Below, piece after piece: positions 17,487 to 25,282 of a stretch of DNA of 64,000 bases (the first letter of the stretch is position 1; every line of letters starts with the position of its first letter). The position numbers were made by a program, and so were the translations under genes. Source of the DNA: Tianweitania sediminis (GTDB taxonomy: Bacteria > Pseudomonadota > Alphaproteobacteria > Rhizobiales > Rhizobiaceae); contig NZ_JAGIYY010000005.1 in the NCBI RefSeq assembly GCF_017813335.1, forward strand, positions 124,001 through 188,000. Direction: 5' to 3'. The notes under the pieces were generated by a model. The model saw only the letters and a list, made by a program, of their open reading frames with translations, did not search any database and was not told where the DNA came from.

Positions 17487-17785
17487 CGACACTGACGTAC
17501 GCCGTCCCCAGCCAGACACCTGCACTGCTTCGTCAGCGGCCTCAAGGCGACTTAGCGCGAAGGATGGTCTTCGACTGGGGAACAGATCCATCTCAATTCG
17601 TAAGCAGCTTGCCAAACGCACTATCCGATATATCATCGCTCACTAAGGCTTGAGGCGAGCTCACTTCCGGAACGCTTTCTCAACAAGCAGCAGCTCGATG
17701 CGAAAGCCGCAGCAAGACAAACGAAGAAGCGCTTTGAACAAGATGTCTTCTTCCAATCAAAAGATGATAAGAGGAGAACGCAAAC
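17487..17785 (+). promoter_or_regulatory. Gap upstream of second TauABC-like importer; promoter and palindrome
   Basis: This 299-base gap holds no gene. A sigma-70-like promoter is visible: TTGCCA (17609-17614), 16 bases, TATCAT (17631-17636). The 8-base palindrome GATATATC (17627-17634) overlaps the -10 element and could be the operator of the GntR protein encoded at the operon's end. The leader to the first ATG is about 140 bases. Confidence 0.4.
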
Positions 17786-18826
17786 ATGAAGAACGGCAGT
17801 ATCTCGCGACGCGATCTTCTGCGTGCGAGTGCAAATCTGGGGATCGCTAGCTTCGCGCTGTCGCTCGGCGCAACTTCCGTGGCGACCGCGCAGGAGAAGC
17901 GCGTCGTTCTCGGTCATTTCGCATCCGCAAACCAGCAGAACTATGCCAAAGCGACAGGCTCAATGCAGGCTGCTATGGGCTCCGACGTGGCGGTTGATTT
18001 CGTTGGTGTCAGTGCGGGTCCCCAGATCCTGACCGCCATGGCCGCTGACAGCATGGACTTGTGCAATATGGGCTCCAGCCCGATGCTGGTCGGCTTCGCG
18101 CAGGGGCTTCCGGTCTCGATGGTCTACGTCCACAAGATTGTGAAAGACGGCGAGGCGCTCGTCGTTCGTGAAGGATCAGGTATTTCCACTTTGGAAGACT
18201 TGAAGGGCCGCAAGATCGGCTGCCCCTTCAACACATCAGTTCATTTCGCGCTGATCGCCGCCCTTCAGAGCGTGAACCTGACCCCAGCTGATGTTGAGCT
18301 TATCAATCTTCGCCCAGACGCCACGCTGGCAGCCTGGCAGCAGAACGCGATCGATGCAGCCTACATCTGGCACCCTGTGTTGGGAACGCTGCAATCCGAG
18401 GGGGGCTCTGTCATCTTCGAGACTGGAGATCTTGCATCCCAGGGGATCCTCATCTTCGATGCCATCGTGTGTCGCAATGCGTTCAAGGAGGAGCATCCCG
18501 ACCTCGTTCTCGCCTACTTGAAGGAACTCGCCCGCATCAACGAGATCTACCGCAGTAAGCCTGAGGAGATCGCGGATACGATGGCGCCCTTCCTGCAGAT
18601 CCCGCGAGAAACGGCGCTCCTGGTCGCACGAACCACGCACACGATCACTCCGGAGGAGATGCTCACTTCTGAATGGTTGGGTCAGCCAGGCTCCGATGAA
18701 TCCGGCGTCATCACCGCATTGAAGAAGCAGGTTCAGTTCATGGTTGACACTGGACAGATGCCGAACCCGCCTTCGAATCTGGCCAAGTTCATCGACAGCT
18801 CCTTCGTTCAGAAGATGGTCAGCTAA
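17786..18826 (+). CDS. Sulfonate/nitrate-type ABC binding protein with twin-arginine signal
   Basis: Periplasmic binding protein of 346 residues, related to TauA/SsuA. The signal peptide carries a twin-arginine motif (SRRDLLRAS), a hydrophobic core (ANLGIASFALSLGAT) and a likely cut after ATA-Q near residue 35, so Tat export of a folded protein is likely. The family blocks GPQILTAMAADSMDLCNMGS and WQQNAIDAAYIWHPVL match TauA-like proteins. ATG start with GAGGAG upstream. It is first in an operon of binding protein, ATPase, permease and GntR regulator. It differs clearly from the TauA at 14814, so the substrate is probably another small sulfonate or a related acid; this is not determined. Confidence 0.85.
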   Translation: MKNGSISRRDLLRASANLGIASFALSLGATSVATAQEKRVVLGHFASANQQNYAKATGSMQAAMGSDVAVDFVGVSAGPQILTAMAADSMDLCNMGSSPMLVGFAQGLPVSMVYVHKIVKDGEALVVREGSGISTLEDLKGRKIGCPFNTSVHFALIAALQSVNLTPADVELINLRPDATLAAWQQNAIDAAYIWHPVLGTLQSEGGSVIFETGDLASQGILIFDAIVCRNAFKEEHPDLVLAYLKELARINEIYRSKPEEIADTMAPFLQIPRETALLVARTTHTITPEEMLTSEWLGQPGSDESGVITALKKQVQFMVDTGQMPNPPSNLAKFIDSSFVQKMVS

Positions 18827-18846
18827 GCTGTCTCCATCCTCTCGTC

Positions 18847-18867
18847 GGGGCTGCGAAAAGCGGCCCC
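18847..18867. other. Intercistronic hairpin after binding-protein gene
   Basis: GGGGCTGC and GCGGCCCC pair over 8 bases (one T-G pair) around the loop GAAAA. It lies 21 bases after the binding-protein stop. Such hairpins commonly stabilise the upstream message so that the binding protein is made in excess over ATPase and permease. Confidence 0.6.
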
Positions 18868-18903
18868 ACTACGCTTTCGAGGGACTGACCGAGGAGCCCT
18901 GTG

Positions 18904-19737
18904 ATGATGATTGAGCCGATCGACTTACGTCAGCCACGGCATGGGACACCACCCAAGCTACAGGTGGAACAACTCTCCAAGTCATTCGGCAGTTCATCGG
19001 GCTCCGTGCAAGCGCTGGCTCCTTTTGACCTCTCCGTTGAGGCTGGGGATTTCCTTTGCGTGGTTGGACCGTCGGGGTGTGGCAAGACAACCTTGCTCAA
19101 CATCGTGGCGGGTTTCGAGAGCCCAACATCCGGTTCCGTCTATGTTGATGGCAAACCTGTGACTGGTCCAGGCGCCGACCGCGGAGTCGTGTTCCAACAA
19201 GGCGCACTGTTCAACTGGATGACCATCCTAGACAATGTCGCTTTCGGACCTCGTTCAACTGGCTTCTCGCAATCTGTCGCGCGGCAGAAGGCAATGGAGC
19301 TCCTCGAACTTGTCGGACTATCCGCTTTCGCCAAGAAGTACCCGTACCAGCTTTCGGGTGGCATGCAGCAGCGGGTCGGTATTGCGCGTGCATTGGCAAA
19401 TAACCCGCAGATGCTGCTGATGGACGAACCATTCGCCGCCCTTGACCAGCAAACGAGGGAACTTCTTCAAGAGGAGATACGCTCGATCTGGCAGCGAACC
19501 AACAAGACGATTTTGTGGATCACGCATTCCATTGAGGAGGCTCTGCTCCTCGCAACGCACATCATCGTCATGACGGCTCGTCCTGGCAGAACAAAGGCAT
19601 CCTTTGTTTCGCCCTTCGCGAGGAGCAGCGATCCTCATGTGGCGTCCTCGATGGAGTTCGCTGCTGCCAAGCGAACCATCTTTCAGTTGCTTCGCGGAGA
19701 AGCGAAGCAGGCGCAGCAAATGGAGGAGGTGCCATGA
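18904..19737 (+). CDS. Sulfonate/nitrate-type ABC transporter ATPase
   Basis: Cytoplasmic ATPase of 277 residues, SsuB/TauB family. Walker A GPSGCGKT, Q-loop VFQQGALFNW, signature LSGGMQQR, Walker B LLMDEPFAALD and H-loop ITHSIEE are intact. Three possible start codons stand in a row (GTG 18901, ATG 18904, ATG 18907); GAGGAG six bases before 18904 favours that one. It overlaps the permease gene by 4 bases (ATGA). The C-terminal tail after the ABC domain (FARSSDPHVASSMEF) is ordinary for the family. Confidence 0.9.
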   Translation: MMIEPIDLRQPRHGTPPKLQVEQLSKSFGSSSGSVQALAPFDLSVEAGDFLCVVGPSGCGKTTLLNIVAGFESPTSGSVYVDGKPVTGPGADRGVVFQQGALFNWMTILDNVAFGPRSTGFSQSVARQKAMELLELVGLSAFAKKYPYQLSGGMQQRVGIARALANNPQMLLMDEPFAALDQQTRELLQEEIRSIWQRTNKTILWITHSIEEALLLATHIIVMTARPGRTKASFVSPFARSSDPHVASSMEFAAAKRTIFQLLRGEAKQAQQMEEVP

Positions 19738-20570
19738 CTGCGGCCACCCACAAGCTCGCCGAACTTGATGATGTAACGGTGCAGCACATCCTGGGTCGAC
19801 GAGATCGTCGCCTGACGTTCCTGACCTTCGCCGCGATACTTGGCGTTTGGACCGCTGTCACCGGGTCGGGTCTATGGGAGCCGCTGATCCGTCCAATGTT
19901 CCTGCCGTCCCCGGTCGCTGTGGCTGAAACGTTTTGGCAGCTCCTTCAAACCGGTTATCAGGGAAGATCTTTGGCACACCACGTTGCGGTGAGCCTCTAC
20001 AGATTCGCAACGGCTTTCCTCATCTGTATCTTGGTCGGAGTTCCTGTCGGGCTTCTGATGGGCACGAGCCGTCGCATCCGCGCCGTGGTGGAACCGCCGA
20101 TCCAAGCCATTCGTCCCATCCCGAAGCTCGCCTTGCTGCCGCTGTTCTTGATCTGGTTTGGCATCGGCAACCTGTCGAAGATCATCGTAATCGCCGCGCC
20201 AGTTTTCCCGCTTATCGCGATAAGCTCCATGCAGGCCGTGCGATCTGTGAGCGCCAAGAAGATCCAAGCGGCTCAGTCTCTTGGCGCCTCCCGCTTCACC
20301 ATCTTCAGGCGCATCTTGCTTCCGGCAAGTCTGCCTGGAATTTTCACTGGGATCAGAGTCTCGATCTCAATCGGTGTTACCATGCTCGTAGGAGCAGAGC
20401 TCACGGCGACGTCAGACGGGATCGCGTGGATGGCTCTCACCGCCGCCGAATATCTTATGACCAATGTGGTTCTCGTCGCGGTGTTGATCATGGCGCTGCT
20501 CGGCTATGGGCTGGATCGCTTATTTCTTCTGATCGAGACTTCGATCGTCCACTGGACTGGCAAGGATTGA
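19734..20570 (+). CDS. Sulfonate/nitrate-type ABC transporter permease
   Basis: Inner-membrane permease of 278 residues, SsuC/TauC family, with six predicted membrane segments. Family blocks include MFLPSPVAVAETFWQLL, RPIPKLALLPLFLIWFGIG and the EAA loop (IQAAQSLGASRFTIFRRILL). The start codon overlaps the ATPase stop (ATGA). It completes a three-gene importer parallel to tauABC but with separate control by the following GntR protein. Confidence 0.9.
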   Translation: MTAATHKLAELDDVTVQHILGRRDRRLTFLTFAAILGVWTAVTGSGLWEPLIRPMFLPSPVAVAETFWQLLQTGYQGRSLAHHVAVSLYRFATAFLICILVGVPVGLLMGTSRRIRAVVEPPIQAIRPIPKLALLPLFLIWFGIGNLSKIIVIAAPVFPLIAISSMQAVRSVSAKKIQAAQSLGASRFTIFRRILLPASLPGIFTGIRVSISIGVTMLVGAELTATSDGIAWMALTAAEYLMTNVVLVAVLIMALLGYGLDRLFLLIETSIVHWTGKD

Positions 20571-20661
20571 TCTGCGCAGGCCCGGATGAAGCACCAACAA
20601 GTTGCGTTTCGTGCGCCGTGGCAGCATACCCTGCGGCCAGAATCCTAGCGGCAGTGTCTTC

Positions 20662-21357
20662 ATGAGCGGACCCAAAGAGATACCTCCCGAAGGCGTTAGC
20701 CGTGGCGCAACGCTGACGGAGCAGGTCTATTTGCAACTCCGCAACGGGCTGCTGCGAGGCGATTGGAAGCCGGGGGACAAGATATCTGCGCGTTCCCTCA
20801 GCCGCTCGCTGGGGGTGAGCCTTACGCCCAGTCGGGAGGCCATTGCCTATCTGGCCAATGAAGGAGCGATCCATGTCTCGGACACGCGGATGTACTCCAT
20901 ACCCGAGCTGGATTGGCAGCAATATGAAGAGATTACGCGCATCAGGATCCAACTCGAGCCTATGGCGACCCAGATGGCCGTGGAAGCAGCGGCGAGTGAC
21001 TTCGTGGAGCAACTGGAACAGATCAACGAGGATCTGAAGCAGAGGATCAAGGCAGAAGATTTCGACGCGGGTTTAAGGCTCGACTCGGATTTCCACCTGA
21101 CCATCTACGATGCTGCTGGCTCTGCCGTGCTGCGGCGTTTAATCGACACCCTCTGGCTTCAAATTGGACCGACCAGAACACGGCTCTCGCACGAGTACCG
21201 TCGTCGTCTTGTCGGTTACGAAAACCATCGAGCCGTGATCGCAGCTTTCAAAAAGAACGACGCTTCTGCCGCAGCTGAAGCCATGCGGCGCGACCTACGA
21301 CAAGGTGCGGACGCCATCATCACGGTTTTGAAGAATACGCCACCGCAAAGCGACTGA
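20662..21357 (+). CDS. GntR-family regulator with FCD domain
   Basis: Regulator of 231 residues. The N-terminal winged helix (about 15-80) contains LTEQVYLQLRNGLLRGDWKP and RSLSRSLGVSLTPSREAIAY. The C-terminal FCD ligand domain (about 90-220) has the metal-binding pattern of the family, including DSDFHLTIYDAAG and an ENHRAVIAAFKKND block. I chose ATG 20662 because the conserved part starts soon after it; no strong ribosome site is visible. It follows the permease gene by 91 bases in the same direction and probably represses this importer. Its ligand is unknown. Confidence 0.85.
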   Translation: MSGPKEIPPEGVSRGATLTEQVYLQLRNGLLRGDWKPGDKISARSLSRSLGVSLTPSREAIAYLANEGAIHVSDTRMYSIPELDWQQYEEITRIRIQLEPMATQMAVEAAASDFVEQLEQINEDLKQRIKAEDFDAGLRLDSDFHLTIYDAAGSAVLRRLIDTLWLQIGPTRTRLSHEYRRRLVGYENHRAVIAAFKKNDASAAAEAMRRDLRQGADAIITVLKNTPPQSD

Positions 21358-21427
21358 GGCTCGATACGCCGGTCAGCAGATCCTGCAACTCATCGCCTCC
21401 TAGCACTTCAGGCGGCTTCGCCCAGCG

Positions 21428-23098
21428 CTACTGCAGGCCGAAATCCGCCAGTCGCTTGTAGAGATAGGATCTCGAGATATCGAGTTCGCGCGCAACCTGC
21501 TTCTTGTTGCCGTTGAACTTCTTCAACGCGGCCGCGATAGTGTTGCGTTCAAGCTGAGCGATCTGGTCGGCCAGCGTGTTCCCCTCTCCACTTGGCACGA
21601 ACGAAGACGAAATGTCCGCGGTAGGAAAATCGTCTTGATCCCGATGGTCGATCTTGAGGTCTGCTGGTGCAATAAACCCGGTGGAATTGAAGATCGCCGC
21701 TCGTTCCAGCTGATGTTTCAATTGGCGGATGTTGCCGGGCCAGGTCCCGGTCTGCAGATACTGGACTGATTCTGTTGGAAGCTTGCAGACGTCCCGATCG
21801 TGCCGCCTTGCGAAATCCGTCAGGAACTGTTCGCTCAAGAGGGGAATGTCATCAAGACGTTCGCGCAAGGGCGGGACGCGCAGAACCACCGGGCTGATGC
21901 GATAGAAAAGATCCAGCCTGAACTGGTTCTGGGGGATCATGTCCTCCAGGTCGCGGTTTGTGGCCGACACGAGCCGGAAATCCACCTTGATGGGCTTGGT
22001 CCCGCCAAGCTTTTCCACGGAACCGTCTTGAAGCACGCGCAGCAGTTTTGCCTGCACATCCAGGGGCATGTCGCCGATCTCATCGAGAAAGAGCGTGCCG
22101 CCATTCGCCTGCTCAAACTTGCCCAGATGCCCCTTCTGGTTTGCACCGGTAAACGCGCCGGCCGAATAGCCGAACAGCTCGCTTTCTACCAAGGTCGCAG
22201 GAAGGGCGGCTGCGTTGATCATCACCATGGTCTTCATGCGGCGAGCGCTCAGCCGGTGAATGGCCTGCGCGACGAGTTCCTTGCCCACGCCGCTTTCGCC
22301 GACAATGAGCACCGGCACGTCCAAAGGAGCGACGCGCACGATGTCCTTCTTGAGGTGGATCATCTGGCTGCTTTGACCGATGATGCTGTCGAGGCTGTAG
22401 TCTTGCCGACGCATCGCTTCGGCTTCCCGCTTGTAGAACGCGACCTCGTTCTCGAGCGAATTGATGCGCTGGTTGAGCTCATCCAATTGTCGAGGACCCT
22501 TGAACATCACGCGGCCAATGGCACCAACAACTCGTCCGTCGCGAAAGATCGGCGTCCGGCTGACCACCCGATCATTCCCCTGCATTTTCTGGATGTGTCC
22601 AACCTCCGCTTTCCCGCTTTGGACGATCGTGTGCAGCCTCGTGTTCTCGATCACCTTCTGAACGGGCAGGCCGAGCGCTTCGCCGCGTCGATGGTTGAAG
22701 AACTGCTCGTGGATGGGCGAGATGAAGCGCAGGATGGCTTCATGGTCGACAACGGTCATTCCATCAAAAGGATTGCTCAGAAGGTGCTCGAAGATGTCGA
22801 AGGCGAAGTCGACCGCCGCGATGAAATCGAAAACGACGTCACCGGCACCTTCATAAAGCAGGAGAAGTGCACCGTCCTCCACCTTCCGCCACAGGACGGT
22901 CAGCTTGCGATCCTTCAACGAAAGCACGCCTAGGCGCTTGCGTTCGATTTCAGCGATCCAGTCCCGATCCGTCGCGAGGCGGCGAACCACGGCGTCGTTA
23001 CCCGAACCCGTGGCGTAGACGATCTCGCCAGCCGAGTTCAGGACAAGAAGGGATGCCGGCAGCGTCGGCTGGCCAGCAGGTGTAGTCTTGGTGGACAT
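21428..23098 (-). CDS. Sigma-54-dependent activator, PAS-AAA+-Fis architecture
   Basis: Enhancer-binding activator of 556 residues. An N-terminal region (about 1-105) without clear relatives is followed by a PAS-like sensor domain (about 105-205) and a short coiled coil (about 205-233). Then come an AAA+ domain with Walker A GESGVGKE (267-274) and the sigma-54 contact loop GAFTGA (314-319), and a C-terminal Fis-type helix-turn-helix ([20 protein letters not shown]). There is no receiver domain, so it senses a ligand directly rather than through phosphorylation, like RocR- or PrpR-type activators. ATG 23098 has AAGG upstream. It is divergent from the CoA-ester catabolic operon, whose first gene has a good -24/-12 promoter at 23181, the likely target. 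Confidence 0.92.
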   Translation of the reverse strand: MSTKTTPAGQPTLPASLLVLNSAGEIVYATGSGNDAVVRRLATDRDWIAEIERKRLGVLSLKDRKLTVLWRKVEDGALLLLYEGAGDVVFDFIAAVDFAFDIFEHLLSNPFDGMTVVDHEAILRFISPIHEQFFNHRRGEALGLPVQKVIENTRLHTIVQSGKAEVGHIQKMQGNDRVVSRTPIFRDGRVVGAIGRVMFKGPRQLDELNQRINSLENEVAFYKREAEAMRRQDYSLDSIIGQSSQMIHLKKDIVRVAPLDVPVLIVGESGVGKELVAQAIHRLSARRMKTMVMINAAALPATLVESELFGYSAGAFTGANQKGHLGKFEQANGGTLFLDEIGDMPLDVQAKLLRVLQDGSVEKLGGTKPIKVDFRLVSATNRDLEDMIPQNQFRLDLFYRISPVVLRVPPLRERLDDIPLLSEQFLTDFARRHDRDVCKLPTESVQYLQTGTWPGNIRQLKHQLERAAIFNSTGFIAPADLKIDHRDQDDFPTADISSSFVPSGEGNTLADQIAQLERNTIAAALKKFNGNKKQVARELDISRSYLYKRLADFGLQ

Positions 23099-23180
23099 GG
23101 AAAGCCTTTCAGTGCAGCGGAGGGATACACCGAAAGCGGTCCTTCGCAAACTGTAGCACGGGAGGCAGCGGTATAGCCTG

Positions 23181-23197
23181 TTGGCATAGGACTTGCT
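23181..23197 (+). promoter_or_regulatory. Sigma-54 promoter of the CoA-ester catabolic operon
   Basis: TTGGCATAGGACTTGCT matches the -24/-12 consensus TGGCAY-N5-TTGCW exactly, with GG and GC 10 bases apart. Transcription would start near 23208, 24 bases before the ATG of the first gene. A small dyad ACCG-AAAG-CGGT at 23129-23140 is a possible activator site, but weakly supported. Confidence 0.85.
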
Positions 23198-23231
23198 GAG
23201 TGGTCTGTGTACTCGCAAGCAAGTGACCAGC

Positions 23232-24443
23232 ATGCCCCTTAGCAACCACTCTGCCGACCTCCATGATACAAGCCAGCTGCCTTTGGCTACCTTGCCGGTT
23301 GTCAAGCCGGCTGAAGGCGTCAAGCTGCTGAACGGCGTCAAGGTGGTTGACCTCACAACCTCCATTGCCGGTCCCTACGCATCGATGTTGCTGGCTGACT
23401 TCGGGGCCGAGGTCATCAAGGTCGAGCGGCCGGAAGGAGACGATGCCAGAGGCTGGGGGCCGCCGTTTTTAAACGGAGAATCTCTGTGGTTCGCAGCCGT
23501 GAACCGCAACAAGAAGAGCGTGGTGCTTGATCTCGGCCAGGACGGGGATCGCGCTCGTTTGAAAAAACTCGTCGCCTCCGCGGACGTGTTCATTACAAAC
23601 CAACCCCCCTCGGTTCAGAAGAAGCTGGGGCTTGATCACGCCTCCATCACCGCGATGCGAGAGGACATCATCTTTACCTCGATCACCGGCTTCGGACTGG
23701 ATGGGCCGCGTGCCGACCTGACCTGCTATGATCTGATTGCGGAAGGCTATTCCGGGATCATGGATCTGACGGGTGAAGCTGGTGGTACAGCACAAAAGAT
23801 CGGCGCACCGGCAGCCGACATGCTGGCGGGGCAGGATGCTGCAATGGCAACCATGGCCGCTCTTTATGATCGCGCGCGAACCGGAACGGGCCGCCGCATC
23901 GATGTTTCGCTTGTGGAAAGCATGACACGCTTCCTGTCGTGCCGGATTGTCCCTTATCTCGGCTCTGGCGAGGTTCCTACTCGATCCGGCGGTACCGACA
24001 GCGTTATTGCCATCTACCAGGTTTTCGAAACTGCGGACGAGCCGCTCACGCTTGGCCTGGGCAACAATGCGATCTGGCAGCGTTTTTGGAGCGCATTGGG
24101 CGAGCCAGACTATGCAGCGCGACCAGAGTTTGCGAGCAATGCGTTGCGGCGCCAGCATCGGGCGGCGATCGTTGAGCGCATACAATCGATCTTGAAAACC
24201 GCACCACGCGCGCATTGGCTCTCGCTTTTCGCCGAAGCACGTGTCCCTGCGGGGCCGATCAATGGCGCCGATGCAGTGGCTGCGGACGTCGAACTGCAGC
24301 AGCGCGGCCTCTTCTACGCGCTGGACGACAATGGTCGCCTGGTTCCACAGGTAGGGCTTGGTATCCACATCGATGGTGACCCTGGCAGGGCGCGGTCGGC
24401 TCCTCCCGGGTTGGGGCAACACTCCGCGGAACTGCTGCGGTAG
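23232..24443 (+). CDS. CaiB/BaiF-type (class III) CoA-transferase
   Basis: Cytoplasmic enzyme of 403 residues that moves CoA between acyl groups. Family blocks: VVDLTTSIAGPYASMLLADF, GAEVIKVERPEGDDARGWG, NRNKKSVVLDL, and the catalytic Asp in CYDLIAEGYSG. Start ATG 23232 lies just behind the sigma-54 promoter; an upstream in-frame start would sit inside the promoter. It is the first gene of the operon and would activate the incoming acid or move CoA from a pathway product to it. A CoA ligase is also encoded two genes on, so the two may act on different acids. Substrate unknown. Confidence 0.87.
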   Translation: MPLSNHSADLHDTSQLPLATLPVVKPAEGVKLLNGVKVVDLTTSIAGPYASMLLADFGAEVIKVERPEGDDARGWGPPFLNGESLWFAAVNRNKKSVVLDLGQDGDRARLKKLVASADVFITNQPPSVQKKLGLDHASITAMREDIIFTSITGFGLDGPRADLTCYDLIAEGYSGIMDLTGEAGGTAQKIGAPAADMLAGQDAAMATMAALYDRARTGTGRRIDVSLVESMTRFLSCRIVPYLGSGEVPTRSGGTDSVIAIYQVFETADEPLTLGLGNNAIWQRFWSALGEPDYAARPEFASNALRRQHRAAIVERIQSILKTAPRAHWLSLFAEARVPAGPINGADAVAADVELQQRGLFYALDDNGRLVPQVGLGIHIDGDPGRARSAPPGLGQHSAELLR

Positions 24444-24492
24444 ATTTGCACCGGCAGCACGCCGGGTCGGAAAAAGTATGGAGGAACAGATC

Positions 24493-25272
24493 ATGACATA
24501 CAGCGAGATATTGTACGTTGAAGACGGCCCGATCGGGACGCTGACGCTCAATCGACCCGACAACGGCAACATGTTCACGGAGACCATGTGCCATGAGATC
24601 CGCGATTGCATCGAGAAGGTGCGTCGCGAAACGCGAACCCGCGTGTTGGTACTGACCGGCGCCGGCGATCGCTTCTTCTGCATCGGCGGCCAAAAGGACG
24701 GCATGGAGAAGACCAAGCTTTATGCGGGGGTTCTGCCGACACTGGAGATGTATGAGGCGATCGACCGGCTACAGAAGCCTGTGATCGCCAGCGTCAATGG
24801 TTTTGCCGTGGGCGGCGGAAACGTCCTTCAGATGGTTTGCGACCTCACCATTGCAAAGCAGAGCGCCGTGTTTCGACAGGTGGGCCCGATGATGGGGTCA
24901 TTCGATGCCGGCTATGGCACCTGGTACCTGGAAGACCTCGTCGGAAAAAAGCGCGCCAAGGAAATGTGGTACGCGAACCCGAAGATCAGCGCGGCGGAAG
25001 CCAAAGAGATGGGCCTCATCAATCGGGTGGTTCCCGATGCGGAACTGGCAGAGCGGACTCGCGAGTTCGCCCTCGAAGTTGCTGATCGCGGCGCGTTTGC
25101 GCTCGCTTCCATCAAGGGCGCCTTCAATGCCCGTCACGGCGGCGTCAGCGGCCTGTCGCGCGTCACCCATGATCTCCTTTTGTCGCAATATCTCGGCACC
25201 GAAGAAGCAGAGGAACTGAAGGAAAGCTTTGCCGGAAAGCGTAAACCCGACGCTTCGAAGTTCGGCCACTGA
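24493..25272 (+). CDS. Crotonase-family ring hydrolase, BadI/MenB-like
   Basis: Cytoplasmic crotonase-fold enzyme of 259 residues. Unlike ordinary enoyl-CoA hydratases it carries the MenB/BadI block QVGPMMGSFDAGYGTWYL (129-146, Asp138). AKEMWYANPKISAAEAKEMG and a C-terminal KRKPDASKF tail follow. BadI opens 2-ketocyclohexanecarboxyl-CoA to pimelyl-CoA; MenB closes the naphthoate ring. The catabolic neighbours favour the ring-opening reaction on a cyclic beta-keto acyl-CoA. The canonical hydratase glutamates are not present in the usual places. ATG 24493 has GGAGG at 24480; an upstream ATG at 24478 is possible. The gap from the CoA-transferase gene is 49 bases. Confidence 0.82.
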   Translation: MTYSEILYVEDGPIGTLTLNRPDNGNMFTETMCHEIRDCIEKVRRETRTRVLVLTGAGDRFFCIGGQKDGMEKTKLYAGVLPTLEMYEAIDRLQKPVIASVNGFAVGGGNVLQMVCDLTIAKQSAVFRQVGPMMGSFDAGYGTWYLEDLVGKKRAKEMWYANPKISAAEAKEMGLINRVVPDAELAERTREFALEVADRGAFALASIKGAFNARHGGVSGLSRVTHDLLLSQYLGTEEAEELKESFAGKRKPDASKFGH

Positions 25273-25282
25273 CGGTAACGTA

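Noticed and set aside
19972-19987. Sigma-54-like sequence TGGCAC...TTGC inside the permease gene
   Set aside because: The spacer is 6 bases, so GG and GC are 11 apart rather than 10, and it lies inside a coding region.
23129-23140. ACCG-AAAG-CGGT as a firm activator-binding site for the PAS-AAA+ protein
   Set aside because: Only partial versions occur upstream of the other two sigma-54 promoters, so it is mentioned only as a weak possibility.
24493-25272. Annotation as menaquinone-synthesis MenB
   Set aside because: The motif fits, but the gene is inside a catabolic CoA-ester operon and no other men gene is present; BadI-like is the better reading.
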